64,000 nucleotides of DNA, from the NCBI RefSeq assembly GCF_014207185.1, contig NZ_JACHCP010000003.1, positions 372,001 through 436,000 on the forward strand. The letters are read 5' to 3'. This document shows positions 39,257 to 49,082 of the stretch, piece after piece. The position numbers and the translations under genes were made by a program. The notes beneath the pieces were generated by a model that had not been told where the DNA came from, made no database searches, and saw only the letters and a program-made list of their open reading frames with translations. How positions within the stretch are numbered: position 1 is the first letter of the stretch; every line of letters starts with the position of its first letter. The stretch comes from Rhodanobacter sp. A1T4 (GTDB taxonomy: Bacteria > Pseudomonadota > Gammaproteobacteria > Xanthomonadales > Rhodanobacteraceae).

Positions 39257-40557
39257 GCATGGACCTTGGTTACCGTTTCAAGCGGCGGCAGCAGCGATGG
39301 ACGACGATTGTCTGGTTTCGCCAGCAACAGATGGGAGACGCCGATCGAACGTTCGCGGAAACCGCCCTCGCAGTAAGCGAGATAGAACTCCCACATCCGG
39401 ATAAAACGATCATCGAAGCCTTGCGCGTGAACTTGCGACAGCCGTGCGATGAATCGACCACGCCATGCTTCCAAGGTACGCGCGTAGGATTCGCCGAAGT
39501 CTTCCAGTTGCACCAGCGCCAGATCGGTCGTGCGCGTCTTGGCATCGAGCATCGCGCTGATCGACGGAATGAAGCTGCCCGGAAACACGTGCCGCTTGAT
39601 GAAGTCGACTTCCGTTACGGCCTTTGCGTAGCGGTGATCCTCGATGGTGATGGCCTGCAGCAGTGCCAGTCCATCGGGTTTCAATAGCGAGCCGAGCTTG
39701 GCGAAATACGTGTCGATATATTGCGCGCCGATCGCTTCGACCATTTCGATCGACACCAGCTTGTCGTAGGTGCCAGTGAGGTCGCGGTAGTCCTCCAGCA
39801 GCAGGGTGACGTGCGCACTCATGCCGGCAGCAGCGATGCGTTCGCTGGCCAGCGCGTGTTGCTCTTTGGAGATCGTGGTAGTAGTGACGTGGCAGCCGTA
39901 ATGCTGAGTGGCGTAAAGTGCAAAGCCACCCCAGCCGGTGCCGATCTCGACCACGCGGTCGGTCGGCTTGAGATCGAGCTTGCGGCAGATACGCTCCAGC
40001 TTGCGTGTAGAGGCGGCTTCCAGCGTGTCGTTGGCGCCGTCCCAGATCGCCGAGGAATACATCAGATCCGACGATAGGAATAGCTCGAAAAAATCGTTGC
40101 CCAGATCGTAGTGCGCCGCAATATTGCGTCGACTGCCGGTGCGCGTATTGCGTTGCAGGGCATGCCACGCACGCATCGCCATGCCGCCCATCCGCGCCAT
40201 GCCGGTCTCCATGCCGTCGAGCAGATCGCGGTTGCGCACCAGCAGCTGGATTAGCCCGACCAAGTTGTCGCAGCGCCACATACCGTCCATATAAGCTTCG
40301 CCTGCGCCAACGCTGCCATTGGCTGCGACCGCGCGGTAGAAACCCGTGTCGAGCACGTCGAGATGCACGACGATATCGGTCGGCTGGTTGGCTGGCGTGC
40401 CCAGTTCGATCTTGCCCAGTGCATCGGTCAGAACCAGTCGCCCCTGCTGGAGTCCCGCCATCTGTGCGAGCAAGCGCTGGCGCAGGAAACGTGCGCCAGC
40501 GGACACCGTCGACGCATGGGTAGTTTGGGTGACGTTGGATTTAACGACGGCGTTCAT
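39253..40557 (-). CDS. cfa: Cyclopropane-fatty-acyl-phospholipid synthase (second methyltransferase)
   Basis: A 434-residue CFA synthase-like protein. The SAM-binding region is VVEIGTGWGGFALYATQHYG, preceded by HYDLGNDFFELFLSSDLMYSSA; MVEAIGAQYIDTYFAKL and DFIKRHVFPGSFIPSI follow, with FYLAYCEGGFRERSIGV in the C-terminal region. All are typical of CFA synthases, which methylenate the double bond of unsaturated phospholipid acyl chains at the membrane. A related methylase (UfaM) acts in furan fatty acid synthesis, so that product is possible. It starts 7 bases after DUF1365. Confidence 0.88.
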   Translation of the reverse strand: MNAVVKSNVTQTTHASTVSAGARFLRQRLLAQMAGLQQGRLVLTDALGKIELGTPANQPTDIVVHLDVLDTGFYRAVAANGSVGAGEAYMDGMWRCDNLVGLIQLLVRNRDLLDGMETGMARMGGMAMRAWHALQRNTRTGSRRNIAAHYDLGNDFFELFLSSDLMYSSAIWDGANDTLEAASTRKLERICRKLDLKPTDRVVEIGTGWGGFALYATQHYGCHVTTTTISKEQHALASERIAAAGMSAHVTLLLEDYRDLTGTYDKLVSIEMVEAIGAQYIDTYFAKLGSLLKPDGLALLQAITIEDHRYAKAVTEVDFIKRHVFPGSFIPSISAMLDAKTRTTDLALVQLEDFGESYARTLEAWRGRFIARLSQVHAQGFDDRFIRMWEFYLAYCEGGFRERSIGVSHLLLAKPDNRRPSLLPPLETVTKVHA

Positions 40558-40564
40558 GTGGACC

Positions 40565-41362
40565 TCAAAGCGGTTGCGGGTGATCGTAAACAGGGTTGCG
40601 TTTTAGCCATAGGCGAAGCGCTTGCCAATGGATGACGCTGACGACCTGCGCCGTCATCAGCGGATAACGCCACAGCACGCGCGCAAGCGATGCGCTGTTC
40701 AAAGGGCGCCGATGCAGGGTCAGGGTGGCGTCGAACTCACGCTCACCGTCACGTAATACGTCCATATGCACGCGTAGATCGTCCCCGGGCGCGGTGAAGC
40801 GCCAGGCATAGTCGCGAGCCATCGGCATGAACGGCGAGACGTGGAAGATCTTGGGGAAAATCCAGCCCATGGCGCGACCATGCGTTTCGGCGGTATCGAT
40901 GGGGAGCACATAAGCGTGACGCTCACGCCACGGCATATTGGTGATTTCCGCAACGATGCAGACCAAGGTCACACCGTCTTCGGCGTAGCAGTAATAGAAG
41001 CTCACTGGATTGAAGGCGTAGCCAAAGTAACGCAGATGCGTCAGCAGGCGAATCGGTCCGGCCGGTCGTTCACCGGTGGCTTGTTCGACGCGTTGACGCA
41101 CGGCATCGGCCAACGACAATTCGTTGGGGCCCAGATAATCATCGCGGCGAAATTGCGCCAGGTTGCGCTTCTCGTTGGACCACAACCAGCGCTGCTCGAA
41201 AACCGTGTTGATCTCGTCGAGATCCAGATAGACCTGCGCCATCTTGTAATCGAAGCTGTGCGGGTGCGGCCCCATCCGACGATGACGCACCACGCCTTCA
41301 TAGATGGCGCTAGCCAATGGCGCCGGTGCGGGTGCACTCTCGATGGAGAGTCTTGCGTTCAC
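40565..41362 (-). CDS. DUF1365 family protein
   Basis: A 265-residue soluble protein with family signatures HRRMGPHPHSFDYKMAQVYL near the N-terminus, LLTHLRYFGYAFNPVSFYYCY in the middle and KIFHVSPFMPM later. DUF1365 genes almost always sit beside a flavin amine-oxidase-like gene and CFA synthase in ECF-controlled clusters; biochemical function is not settled, but a role in oxidised or furan fatty-acid formation has been proposed for such clusters. It overlaps the FAD gene by four bases. Confidence 0.85.
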   Translation of the reverse strand: MNARLSIESAPAPAPLASAIYEGVVRHRRMGPHPHSFDYKMAQVYLDLDEINTVFEQRWLWSNEKRNLAQFRRDDYLGPNELSLADAVRQRVEQATGERPAGPIRLLTHLRYFGYAFNPVSFYYCYAEDGVTLVCIVAEITNMPWRERHAYVLPIDTAETHGRAMGWIFPKIFHVSPFMPMARDYAWRFTAPGDDLRVHMDVLRDGEREFDATLTLHRRPLNSASLARVLWRYPLMTAQVVSVIHWQALRLWLKRNPVYDHPQPL

Positions 41363-42657
41363 GCTGGCAGCGCCTCTTCGTGAGGCTCGTCTTCATGGAA
41401 CGGATTGGTATCGGCGGACCAGCGCACGCCAAGCGCCTCGGCCACTTCGACCGCGCTGCGCATGCCGTCCTCATGGAAGCCCCAGCCCCAGTAGGCGCCA
41501 GCGAACCATGTGTGGCGACGGCCCTGGATCTCGGCCTTGCGAGTCTGCGCAGCCACCGAGGTGGTGCTGTAGACCGGGTGCTCGTAATGCATGCGGCGCA
41601 GCACCTTGGCTGGATCGATCGCGTCGGTACGGTTCAGGGTGACGACGAAGGGCTCAGGCGATTCGATACCTTGCAGCAGGTTCATGCAGTAGCTCACCGT
41701 ACAGGCTTCAGCCGGATCGCGTGGAAGCCAGGCATTCCAGGCTGCCCAAGCCTTGCGGCGCACAGGCAGTAAACTGGCATCGGTATGCAGGACGGTGTCG
41801 TTGACCTGGTATGGCATGTCGCCGAGGATCGATTGCTCGCGATCATTCGCGTCCGCCAGCAGCGCCAGCGCCTGATCGCTATGGCAGGCCAGCACGACCT
41901 GATCGAAATGCTCGATGCCGGCGAGGCTTTCCACTTCCACGCCTTCGGCATGGCGCCAGATCGAACGCACCGCGCAATTCAGTCGCTCGCGCACCGACCA
42001 GTGGGCGCGCAGCGCTTTCACATAACTCGACGAACCGTCTTTCACCACCCGCCACTGCGGACGGTCGCTGATCTGCAACATCTGGTGATTGGCCATGAAC
42101 TGCACGAGGTAGCGGGCAGGGAATCCGAGTATCCGGGCGGGTGGCGATGACCACAGCGCGGATGCCATTGGCACCAGATGCTCATCGCGGAAGGCGGTGC
42201 CGTAGCTGTTTTGGGTGAGGTAATCGCCCAGCGTGATGGTGTCGTGCGGCTGCTCCAGCAGAGCGGGTGCCTCGCGATAGAAGCGCATCAGGTCGCGCAC
42301 CATGCCGATGAAGCGCGGTGAGAGCAGGTTGCGGCGCTGGCAGAACAGCGTGTCGAGCGTGGCCGCGTTGTATTCAAGTCCGGTGGCTTCGTTGTGCAGC
42401 GAAAAACTCATGGTCGTGGCCTGCGACGCCACACCGAGCTGACTCAGCATGCGCGTTAGCAGCGGGTAATGCGCAGGGTTATGCACAATGAAGCCGGTAT
42501 CAATCCGGTAGTTTCTGTCATGCAGCGCGATGTCGTGGGTATGCGTATGACCACCCAGATAATCACCGGCCTCGAACAGCGTGACCTCGTGCTCGCGCGA
42601 CAATAGCCACGCCGATGCGAGGCCCGCGATACCTGACCCCACCACGGCGATGCGCAT
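41359..42657 (-). CDS. FAD-dependent amine-oxidase-like oxidoreductase
   Basis: A 432-residue flavoprotein. The dinucleotide-binding motif is at the very N-terminus (MRIAVVGSGIAGLASAWLL), followed by GDYLGGHTHTHDI and a C-terminal TWFAGAYWGWGFHEDGM. It belongs to the NAD(P)/FAD proteins linked with CFA synthase in proteobacteria, which may desaturate or oxidise modified acyl chains. It lies 3 bases after the desaturase and overlaps DUF1365 by four. Confidence 0.87.
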   Translation of the reverse strand: MRIAVVGSGIAGLASAWLLSREHEVTLFEAGDYLGGHTHTHDIALHDRNYRIDTGFIVHNPAHYPLLTRMLSQLGVASQATTMSFSLHNEATGLEYNAATLDTLFCQRRNLLSPRFIGMVRDLMRFYREAPALLEQPHDTITLGDYLTQNSYGTAFRDEHLVPMASALWSSPPARILGFPARYLVQFMANHQMLQISDRPQWRVVKDGSSSYVKALRAHWSVRERLNCAVRSIWRHAEGVEVESLAGIEHFDQVVLACHSDQALALLADANDREQSILGDMPYQVNDTVLHTDASLLPVRRKAWAAWNAWLPRDPAEACTVSYCMNLLQGIESPEPFVVTLNRTDAIDPAKVLRRMHYEHPVYSTTSVAAQTRKAEIQGRRHTWFAGAYWGWGFHEDGMRSAVEVAEALGVRWSADTNPFHEDEPHEEALPA

Positions 42658-42660
42658 GGC

Positions 42661-43665
<1,005 letters not shown>

Positions 43666-43696
43666 GGTGTCTGCCTGTCTAGCGTGTGCTTACAAG

Positions 43697-43722
43697 TACG
43701 AGCCAACGCTCGATACGGATGC
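43697..43722 (-). promoter_or_regulatory. Candidate ECF-sigma promoter before the desaturase operon
   Basis: On the minus strand, GCATCC (43722-43717) and CGTA (43700-43697) are separated by 16 bases, and the start codon of the desaturase follows 31 bases later. The ATCC/CGTA arrangement is the kind of pair ECF sigma factors recognise. It is a single occurrence found by eye; I did not find the same pair clearly before the sigma gene. Confidence 0.3.
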
Positions 43723-43869
43723 ATGCACAAGCCCGCGTTGCCGGCATTTCGCCACCTGCGGTGCGTACGAGTACCGGGATTGCGCTCGCAGCGATGGCGC
43801 TTGATCTTGCGGTCCCCGGTACGTGCCTACGTTGCGAGCGGTTCCATGCGGATCCGTACCAACGAATCG

Positions 43870-45285
43870 TCAGTCTTTTCGGGTCCGATACGCCGCGAGA
43901 GCGTCCTGGCGGGACTGCGCGAGATCAACGATGGGCGAGGGATAACCGCTCTGCCTCGCTCGCTCGGGGTCTTTCCATGGTTCGTGCAGCGTATCGAGCG
44001 GAAAGTCGGCCAACTCCGGCAACCAGCGCCGCAGGTAGACGCCGTCGGGATCGAACTTCCTTGCTTGCGTCACCGGGTTGAATACTCGGAAATACGGCGC
44101 GGCGTCGGCGCCACAGCCGGCTACCCATTGCCAGCCCAGTGTGTTGCTGGCCAGGTCGGCATCGACCAGGGTGTCCCAGAACCAGCGCTCGCCTTCGTGC
44201 CAGTGTTGTCGCAGATTTTTGGTCAGAAAGCTGGCCACGATCATCCGCACACGGTTATGCATCCATCCCGTATGCCACAGCTCGCGCATGCCGGCATCGA
44301 CCAGCGGAATACCGGTGCGCCCCTGCTGCCAGCGTTTAAGCAACGCTTTGTCAGGCGGATTCCAGTGAAAGCTATCGAAGCGCGGATTGAAGTTTTCCGT
44401 TGGCGTTTTCGGAAAGTGATAAAGCAGGTGATAGGCAAACTCGCGCCAGCCCAGTTCACGCAGATACGGCTCGATATCCGGCCGCCGCTTTGCATCCATG
44501 CGTTTGACGTGCTTGATCAAGGCGAAGTGGATCTGCCGCGGTGATATCTCGCCGAAATGCAGGTATGGCGAAAGGCGCGATGTGCCGTGTCGTGCTGGCA
44601 GGTCGCGCGCCTGCGCGTAGTCGCTCACGGCGTCATCGCAGAAGAGTTCCAGCATCTGCCTGGCACCGTGTTCGCCGGGTTGCCAGCTTTCAGCGAAGCC
44701 CGCGTCCCATGGAATGGCCGGCAGCAGCTTTAGTGCCGACAACTCCAGCCCGCCCGGAAGCTTGTTCCAGCCGCGCAGCGTGGGTTCGGGCAGGGGCGCG
44801 ACTACTTGCAGGTGCGCTCGCAGGTTGCGCCAGTAGGGCGTAAATACCCGATACGGGTCGCCTTGTTGCGTGGCAATCTGCCATGGCTCCCGCCATAACG
44901 CAGCGTTGTAGCTGTGCACGGCGAGACCTTGTTCGCGCAAGGCAGCCTTGTTGCGGATATCGTTTGCGATGGCGCTGGGTTCGTACAGGCGGTTCCAATA
45001 GACCGCCTCTGCGCCACTGTGCTTTATCAGCTCCTGCAGGATAGCCAGGCTGTGACCTCGACGGATATGCAGGCCTGCATGGTGACTGTGTAGTCGTGTC
45101 TGCAGCGAGGTCAGTGAATGGTGCAGCCACCATCGGCTAGCGCCGCCGGCTGCCCAGGCGCCACTTTCATCCGGGTCATGGATATAGACCGGCAGCACAT
45201 GTTCGTGCGACTCGCACGCGGCGGTCAGGGCCGGGTTGTCGATCAGCCGTAGATCGCGCCGAAACAGAACCAGTGCTGTGCTCAT
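43870..45285 (-). CDS. phrB: Deoxyribodipyrimidine (CPD) photolyase
   Basis: A 471-residue class I photolyase, near the length of E. coli PhrB, from the ATG at 45285 (MSTALVLFRRDLRLIDNPAL); an extension to 45339 is not supported. The N-terminal antenna domain is followed by FAD-binding motifs RLSPYLHFGEISPRQIHF, RTGIPLVDAGMRELWHTGWMHNRVRM and NTLGWQWVAGCG. It repairs UV-induced pyrimidine dimers using light. Its place behind an ECF sigma/anti-sigma pair is typical of light or singlet-oxygen responsive operons. Confidence 0.93.
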   Translation of the reverse strand: MSTALVLFRRDLRLIDNPALTAACESHEHVLPVYIHDPDESGAWAAGGASRWWLHHSLTSLQTRLHSHHAGLHIRRGHSLAILQELIKHSGAEAVYWNRLYEPSAIANDIRNKAALREQGLAVHSYNAALWREPWQIATQQGDPYRVFTPYWRNLRAHLQVVAPLPEPTLRGWNKLPGGLELSALKLLPAIPWDAGFAESWQPGEHGARQMLELFCDDAVSDYAQARDLPARHGTSRLSPYLHFGEISPRQIHFALIKHVKRMDAKRRPDIEPYLRELGWREFAYHLLYHFPKTPTENFNPRFDSFHWNPPDKALLKRWQQGRTGIPLVDAGMRELWHTGWMHNRVRMIVASFLTKNLRQHWHEGERWFWDTLVDADLASNTLGWQWVAGCGADAAPYFRVFNPVTQARKFDPDGVYLRRWLPELADFPLDTLHEPWKDPERARQSGYPSPIVDLAQSRQDALAAYRTRKD

Positions 45286-45310
45286 GCGCGAAACGACACT
45301 CGTGACAGCG

Positions 45311-46114
45311 TCAGACGGACCGACCGTCGCCCATGCCATTGAACGTTGTCGCTACCCGCACCACGTGATCATGTGCGTCAGGTGAGCCGCTGATCGAACC
45401 CTTGGCAATGACCGCTCCAGTGGGTTGACCGGTCGGTGACCCACCTATCGGTTCCACCGACACGGCAAGCAAGGCGGTCGGGCCAAGTTTGGCAAGCAAT
45501 GAAGAATCCAGCGTGATCGTTGTTGGTGCATCACGCGTGATCATGCCGACCGAGATAGGTTTGCCGCCTTGGGGGATCAGCCACAGTTCGGGTGCTCGCC
45601 CGCTGGCGAGCGCGACGGGGGCAGCGGGTACCACGACCATCCGCGCGCGATCGAGGTCCATCGTGGCGGTCCAGCCGGTGACTCCGTTGTCCTGCTGGAT
45701 GGTTGAAACCATATAACCGGCGCTCGCTGTTACTGCAGGCGCGGTTTCGCGATGCGGCAATGCGATGACCACCAGCAGTGCCACAGCCAGCGCACTCGCG
45801 CCGATGCCAAGCCAATGCCACAGCGGCAAGTTGTTCCATAGTCCCTTGCTCGGCTGGGTTCGCGTGGCAGCCACTGGCACATCGAGCTGCAGGTCGTCAT
45901 GAATCCTTACCCACACGTAGGCACCTGGTGTGACGCTGGCGATCTCATCGCTCAACGGCATCAGACGACGCTGCCACAAGGCGACCGCCGCCGCGGCTTC
46001 GTCAGTCGTCTGGACTTCCTGAGCGACGGCCGCGCGCGCATCGGCGTCAAGTACGCCAAGCACGTACTCGGCATAGCGCAGATTGTCGTTACCCTCGTCG
46101 GCTGGTGTATTCAT
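45311..46114 (-). CDS. Anti-sigma factor, RskA/anti-sigma-K type
   Basis: A 267-residue protein, start at the ATG at 46114 that overlaps the sigma stop as ATGA (a start at 46126 is also open). The cytosolic N-terminus (NLRYAEYVLGVLDADARAAVAQEV) is an anti-sigma domain, followed by one membrane helix (about 105-125, WLGIGASALAVALLVVIAL) and a periplasmic RskA-like domain (TMDLDRARMVVVPAAP, APELWLIPQGGKP). It would hold the sigma factor inactive at the membrane until a signal. It lacks the cupin zinc domain of ChrR, so signal sensing must differ. Confidence 0.87.
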   Translation of the reverse strand: MNTPADEGNDNLRYAEYVLGVLDADARAAVAQEVQTTDEAAAAVALWQRRLMPLSDEIASVTPGAYVWVRIHDDLQLDVPVAATRTQPSKGLWNNLPLWHWLGIGASALAVALLVVIALPHRETAPAVTASAGYMVSTIQQDNGVTGWTATMDLDRARMVVVPAAPVALASGRAPELWLIPQGGKPISVGMITRDAPTTITLDSSLLAKLGPTALLAVSVEPIGGSPTGQPTGAVIAKGSISGSPDAHDHVVRVATTFNGMGDGRSV

Positions 46115-46671
46115 TGTTCCAGGCATACCCGTAATTGCATCAAGCTTCGACGGATCCAGCTTTTCATGGTTCCGAGCGGCACCTTGGAGCGCGTCGCTAA
46201 TTCGTTATACGTAGCCCCGGTGAAAAAGGCTTCACGTACCGAATCACGTTGTTGTGGTTCAAGCGCGTCGAGGCAATGCTGCAGGCGCCCATACTCCTGG
46301 CTGGTTTCGGCGCCGGCTGCCGGCGTGGGCTGATCGTCTACCGTCTGTTCGAGTTTGGACGGGTCATCCATCAACTCCTCGCGGTGCTGTCGCAACCGAT
46401 CGATGGCCTTGTTGCGTGACAGGGTGATCAGCCAGGTAATGGCGCTGGCCTTGGCGGCGTCGAACCCGGCGGCGCGACGCCAAACCGTCGTATAGGTTTC
46501 CTGCAGCACCTCTTCGGCTTCGCTGCGATCGCGCAGCATGCGCAGGCAGACACCGAACAACTTGGACGAGGTGCGCTTGTACAGTTCTGCAAAGGCTTTT
46601 TGGTCGTTACGCCCGGTCTGTATCAGCAGCCGGTTCAGCTCTTCACGCTCAGCGGGACTGGTGACGCTCAT
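46111..46671 (-). CDS. ECF RNA polymerase sigma factor (SigK-like)
   Basis: A 186-residue ECF sigma factor from the ATG at 46671 (a TTG two codons earlier is less likely). Region 2 is DQKAFAELYKRTSSKLFGVCLRMLRDRSEAEEVLQETY...WLITLSRNKAIDRLR; region 4 is LEPQQRDSVREAFFTGATYNELATRSKVPLGTMKSWIRRSL. It is the first gene of the operon with its anti-sigma factor and the photolyase, and is the likely regulator of the lipid genes downstream. Confidence 0.93.
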   Translation of the reverse strand: MSVTSPAEREELNRLLIQTGRNDQKAFAELYKRTSSKLFGVCLRMLRDRSEAEEVLQETYTTVWRRAAGFDAAKASAITWLITLSRNKAIDRLRQHREELMDDPSKLEQTVDDQPTPAAGAETSQEYGRLQHCLDALEPQQRDSVREAFFTGATYNELATRSKVPLGTMKSWIRRSLMQLRVCLEQ

Positions 46672-46912
46672 AGGCAAACGATCCTGTGTTCATGAAGAAA
46701 CCACCCGGTGGCGATGAGGCACACGGCTTTGACAAGCCATGCCCGCGAGCACTTCCGTAGCATGAAGCGGCCATAGCCCGCTTGCAAGCACGGGCACTGG
46801 GCAGTGTTGTGGCAAAGCGTCGTGCATGCGTTATCGACGGCAAGCTAGGCGTCGCTACATTGATGGATAATTTATGAACATGGGGACGACGGATTAGGCG
46901 TCAGCCGCGACG

Positions 46913-47599
46913 CTATTGGCCGGCGGGAGCCGAGTCGCTGAAAATGCGCCCATCGCGAATCTCCAGCACGTGCTCGCCCAGCGCCTCCACATCTGCCGGA
47001 TCATGCGTGATGATCAGCATCTGCAGATCGAGACGCGTCTGTAGTGCGGCCAGCTCGCGACGCATGCGCACACGCAATGGCGGATCCAGTGCCGAAAAGG
47101 GTTCATCCAACAGCAGGATGTCGGGCTCGGCGGCGAGCGCGCGAGCCAGCGCCACGCGTTGCTTCTGCCCGCCGGAAATCTGTGATGGGTAGTGCGTCGC
47201 TACGACATCGAGTTCAAACGCTTCGAGCCAGCTTGCCGCGACTTGGGGGATAGCTCCTCTGCGCGGATTGAGGATGCCGGTACGCATGCCGAACGCCACG
47301 TTCTGTGCTACTGAAAGATGCGGGAACAGCGCGTAATCTTGAAACAGGTAGCCGACCTTGCGCACCTGTGGTGCCAGATTCACACTGAGCGCCGAGTCAA
47401 ACAGCACGTGTTGATTCACGGCTATACGGCCTTCGTCCGGCGTCAGCAGTCCCGCGATCGCGCGCAGCGTCATGCTCTTGCCGGAACCGGAAGGCCCATA
47501 CAAAACGACACGTCGGCTCGTTGAACGAACGGCGACATCCAGCTCGAAGCGTCGGTCGGTGTTGGCCAGTACGCGGCGAAATGAAATATCTACGGTCAT
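46913..47599 (-). CDS. modC: Molybdate ABC transporter ATP-binding protein, short form
   Basis: A 228-residue ABC ATPase: Walker A GPSGSGKSM (Thr/Ser variant with Met after Ser), Q-loop FQDYALFPHL, signature ISGGQKQRVALARALA, Walker B ILLLDEPFSALDP, H-loop IITHDPADV. It ends right after the ATPase core, so it lacks the C-terminal TOBE/MOP molybdate-binding domain of the about 350-residue E. coli ModC. It starts 3 bases after modB, which fixes its role in molybdate uptake. Confidence 0.88.
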   Translation of the reverse strand: MTVDISFRRVLANTDRRFELDVAVRSTSRRVVLYGPSGSGKSMTLRAIAGLLTPDEGRIAVNQHVLFDSALSVNLAPQVRKVGYLFQDYALFPHLSVAQNVAFGMRTGILNPRRGAIPQVAASWLEAFELDVVATHYPSQISGGQKQRVALARALAAEPDILLLDEPFSALDPPLRVRMRRELAALQTRLDLQMLIITHDPADVEALGEHVLEIRDGRIFSDSAPAGQ

Positions 47600-47602
47600 A
47601 CG

Positions 47603-48277
47603 TCAGGACACTCGCCGCAGTCGTGAGCGGTCCGGTGCGAGCCTGCCGGCGATCAGCAGCACCACCACACAGGTCGTCGAGGCCACGATCACGAGTATGT
47701 TGGCCCCCCTGTCGTCGCCAGCCTGGACAGCGGCGTAGATCGCGACGGACAGCGTCTGCGTGCGACCGGGGAGGTTGCCGGCAATCATCAGCGTGGCACC
47801 GAATTCACCCAGGGCGCGGGCAAAGGCGAGCAGGGCGCCGGCGGTGATTCCTTTCGAGGCCAGCGGTAGCGATATCCGGAAGAACACTGCCCATTCGGAC
47901 AGGCCAAGCACACGCGCGGCGCTTTCCAGCTGCGGATCGACATTCTCGAAGGCTGCACGCGCGGCTTTCTGGATCAACGGAAAGGCAACCAGGGTCGAGG
48001 CGATCACTGCGCCCTCCCAGGTAAACACTGGATTGATGCCCCAGCGTTCAAGCCACGCACCAAAAACGCCGCGCCGGCCCAATAGCACCAGCAGGTAATA
48101 TCCCAGCACAGTGGGAGGCAGAACCAGCGGCAGGGTCAGCAGTGAATCGACCAGATCACGCAGCGGCGAACTCCAACGCGACAGACCGAAGGCCACCGCG
48201 ACTCCGATCAGTAGATTCAGCGCCGTTGCCCAGATCGCCACTTTCAGCGACAGTAGCAACGGCATCCAGATATCCAT
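47603..48277 (-). CDS. modB: Molybdate ABC transporter permease
   Basis: A 224-residue inner-membrane protein with about five helices. The ATG at 48277 (MDIWMPLLLSLKVAIWATALNLLIG) matches ModB starts; the longer frame overlaps modA and is rejected. The permease EAA loop is ALGEFGATLMIAGNLPGRTQ, typical of ModB. It forms the membrane channel with ModA and ModC. It begins 13 bases after modA. Confidence 0.92.
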   Translation of the reverse strand: MDIWMPLLLSLKVAIWATALNLLIGVAVAFGLSRWSSPLRDLVDSLLTLPLVLPPTVLGYYLLVLLGRRGVFGAWLERWGINPVFTWEGAVIASTLVAFPLIQKAARAAFENVDPQLESAARVLGLSEWAVFFRISLPLASKGITAGALLAFARALGEFGATLMIAGNLPGRTQTLSVAIYAAVQAGDDRGANILVIVASTTCVVVLLIAGRLAPDRSRLRRVS

Positions 48278-48290
48278 CGGGCGTTTCAGT

Positions 48291-49055
48291 TCAAGGCTTG
48301 AGGAAGCCGGACTTTGCCAGCAGTTGCTGACCTTCCGGCGAAAGCACGAAGTCCTCGAATGCCCTGGCGTCGTCGACATGCTTTGCCAGCGAGACGACCG
48401 CGATCGGATAGCTGATCGGCGTGGGTGAGCTCACCCGCAACGTGATCCTGACCTTGTCCGGCATGATGGCGGCATCGGTGGCGAACACGAAGCCGGCATC
48501 GACCTCGTCGCGTGCTACGTAATCCAGACTCTGCCGCACGTTCTGCGCCAGCACGGCCTTGGCCGACACCGCCGGCCACGAACCATCTGCCTCCAGCGCT
48601 GCCTTCGTATAACGACCAACCGGAACCGAGGCCGGATCACCGTAGGCAATCCGCTTGATGGCAGGCTGGTCGAGATCCTTGAGGCTGGTGATATTCAAAT
48701 GACTCGCCATCGGCACGATCAGCACCAGCTGGTTGGTCGCGAAATTTTTCCGCGAGCCCTTCAGCAGCACGCCTTGCGTTTGCGCCTCGTCCATCGCCGT
48801 CTGGTCGGCGGAGGCAAATACGTCGGCCGGCGCACCATTGGCAATCTGCTGCAACAGCACGTCCGACGCCGCAAAGTTGAGCACCACCTTGGTGCCCGGA
48901 TGCTTTGCCTCGTAGGCTGTGGCCACGTTCTGGAATGCATTGGTAAGACTCGATGCAGCCGACACCACCACGTCACCGGCAGCTGCGGAACCGACCCAGA
49001 AAGTCATAGCCAACGAGAGGGCGAATGCCATGTGGCGCGGGCGGGTCTTGTGCAT
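48291..49055 (-). CDS. modA: Periplasmic molybdate-binding protein
   Basis: A 254-residue protein with a signal peptide ending near GSAAAGD. Family features are VVSAASSLTNAFQNVATAYE, VLNFAASDVLLQQIANGAPADVFASAD, and ISYPIAVVSLAKHVDDARAFEDFVLSPEGQQLL. It binds molybdate (or tungstate) in the periplasm for ModBC. It is first in modABC, with a ModE-type operator about 30 bases upstream; the downstream need is the molybdenum formate dehydrogenase next door. Confidence 0.95.
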   Translation of the reverse strand: MHKTRPRHMAFALSLAMTFWVGSAAAGDVVVSAASSLTNAFQNVATAYEAKHPGTKVVLNFAASDVLLQQIANGAPADVFASADQTAMDEAQTQGVLLKGSRKNFATNQLVLIVPMASHLNITSLKDLDQPAIKRIAYGDPASVPVGRYTKAALEADGSWPAVSAKAVLAQNVRQSLDYVARDEVDAGFVFATDAAIMPDKVRITLRVSSPTPISYPIAVVSLAKHVDDARAFEDFVLSPEGQQLLAKSGFLKP

Positions 49056-49082
49056 GTTTGTCCCGAAATTGATGGAATCGCT

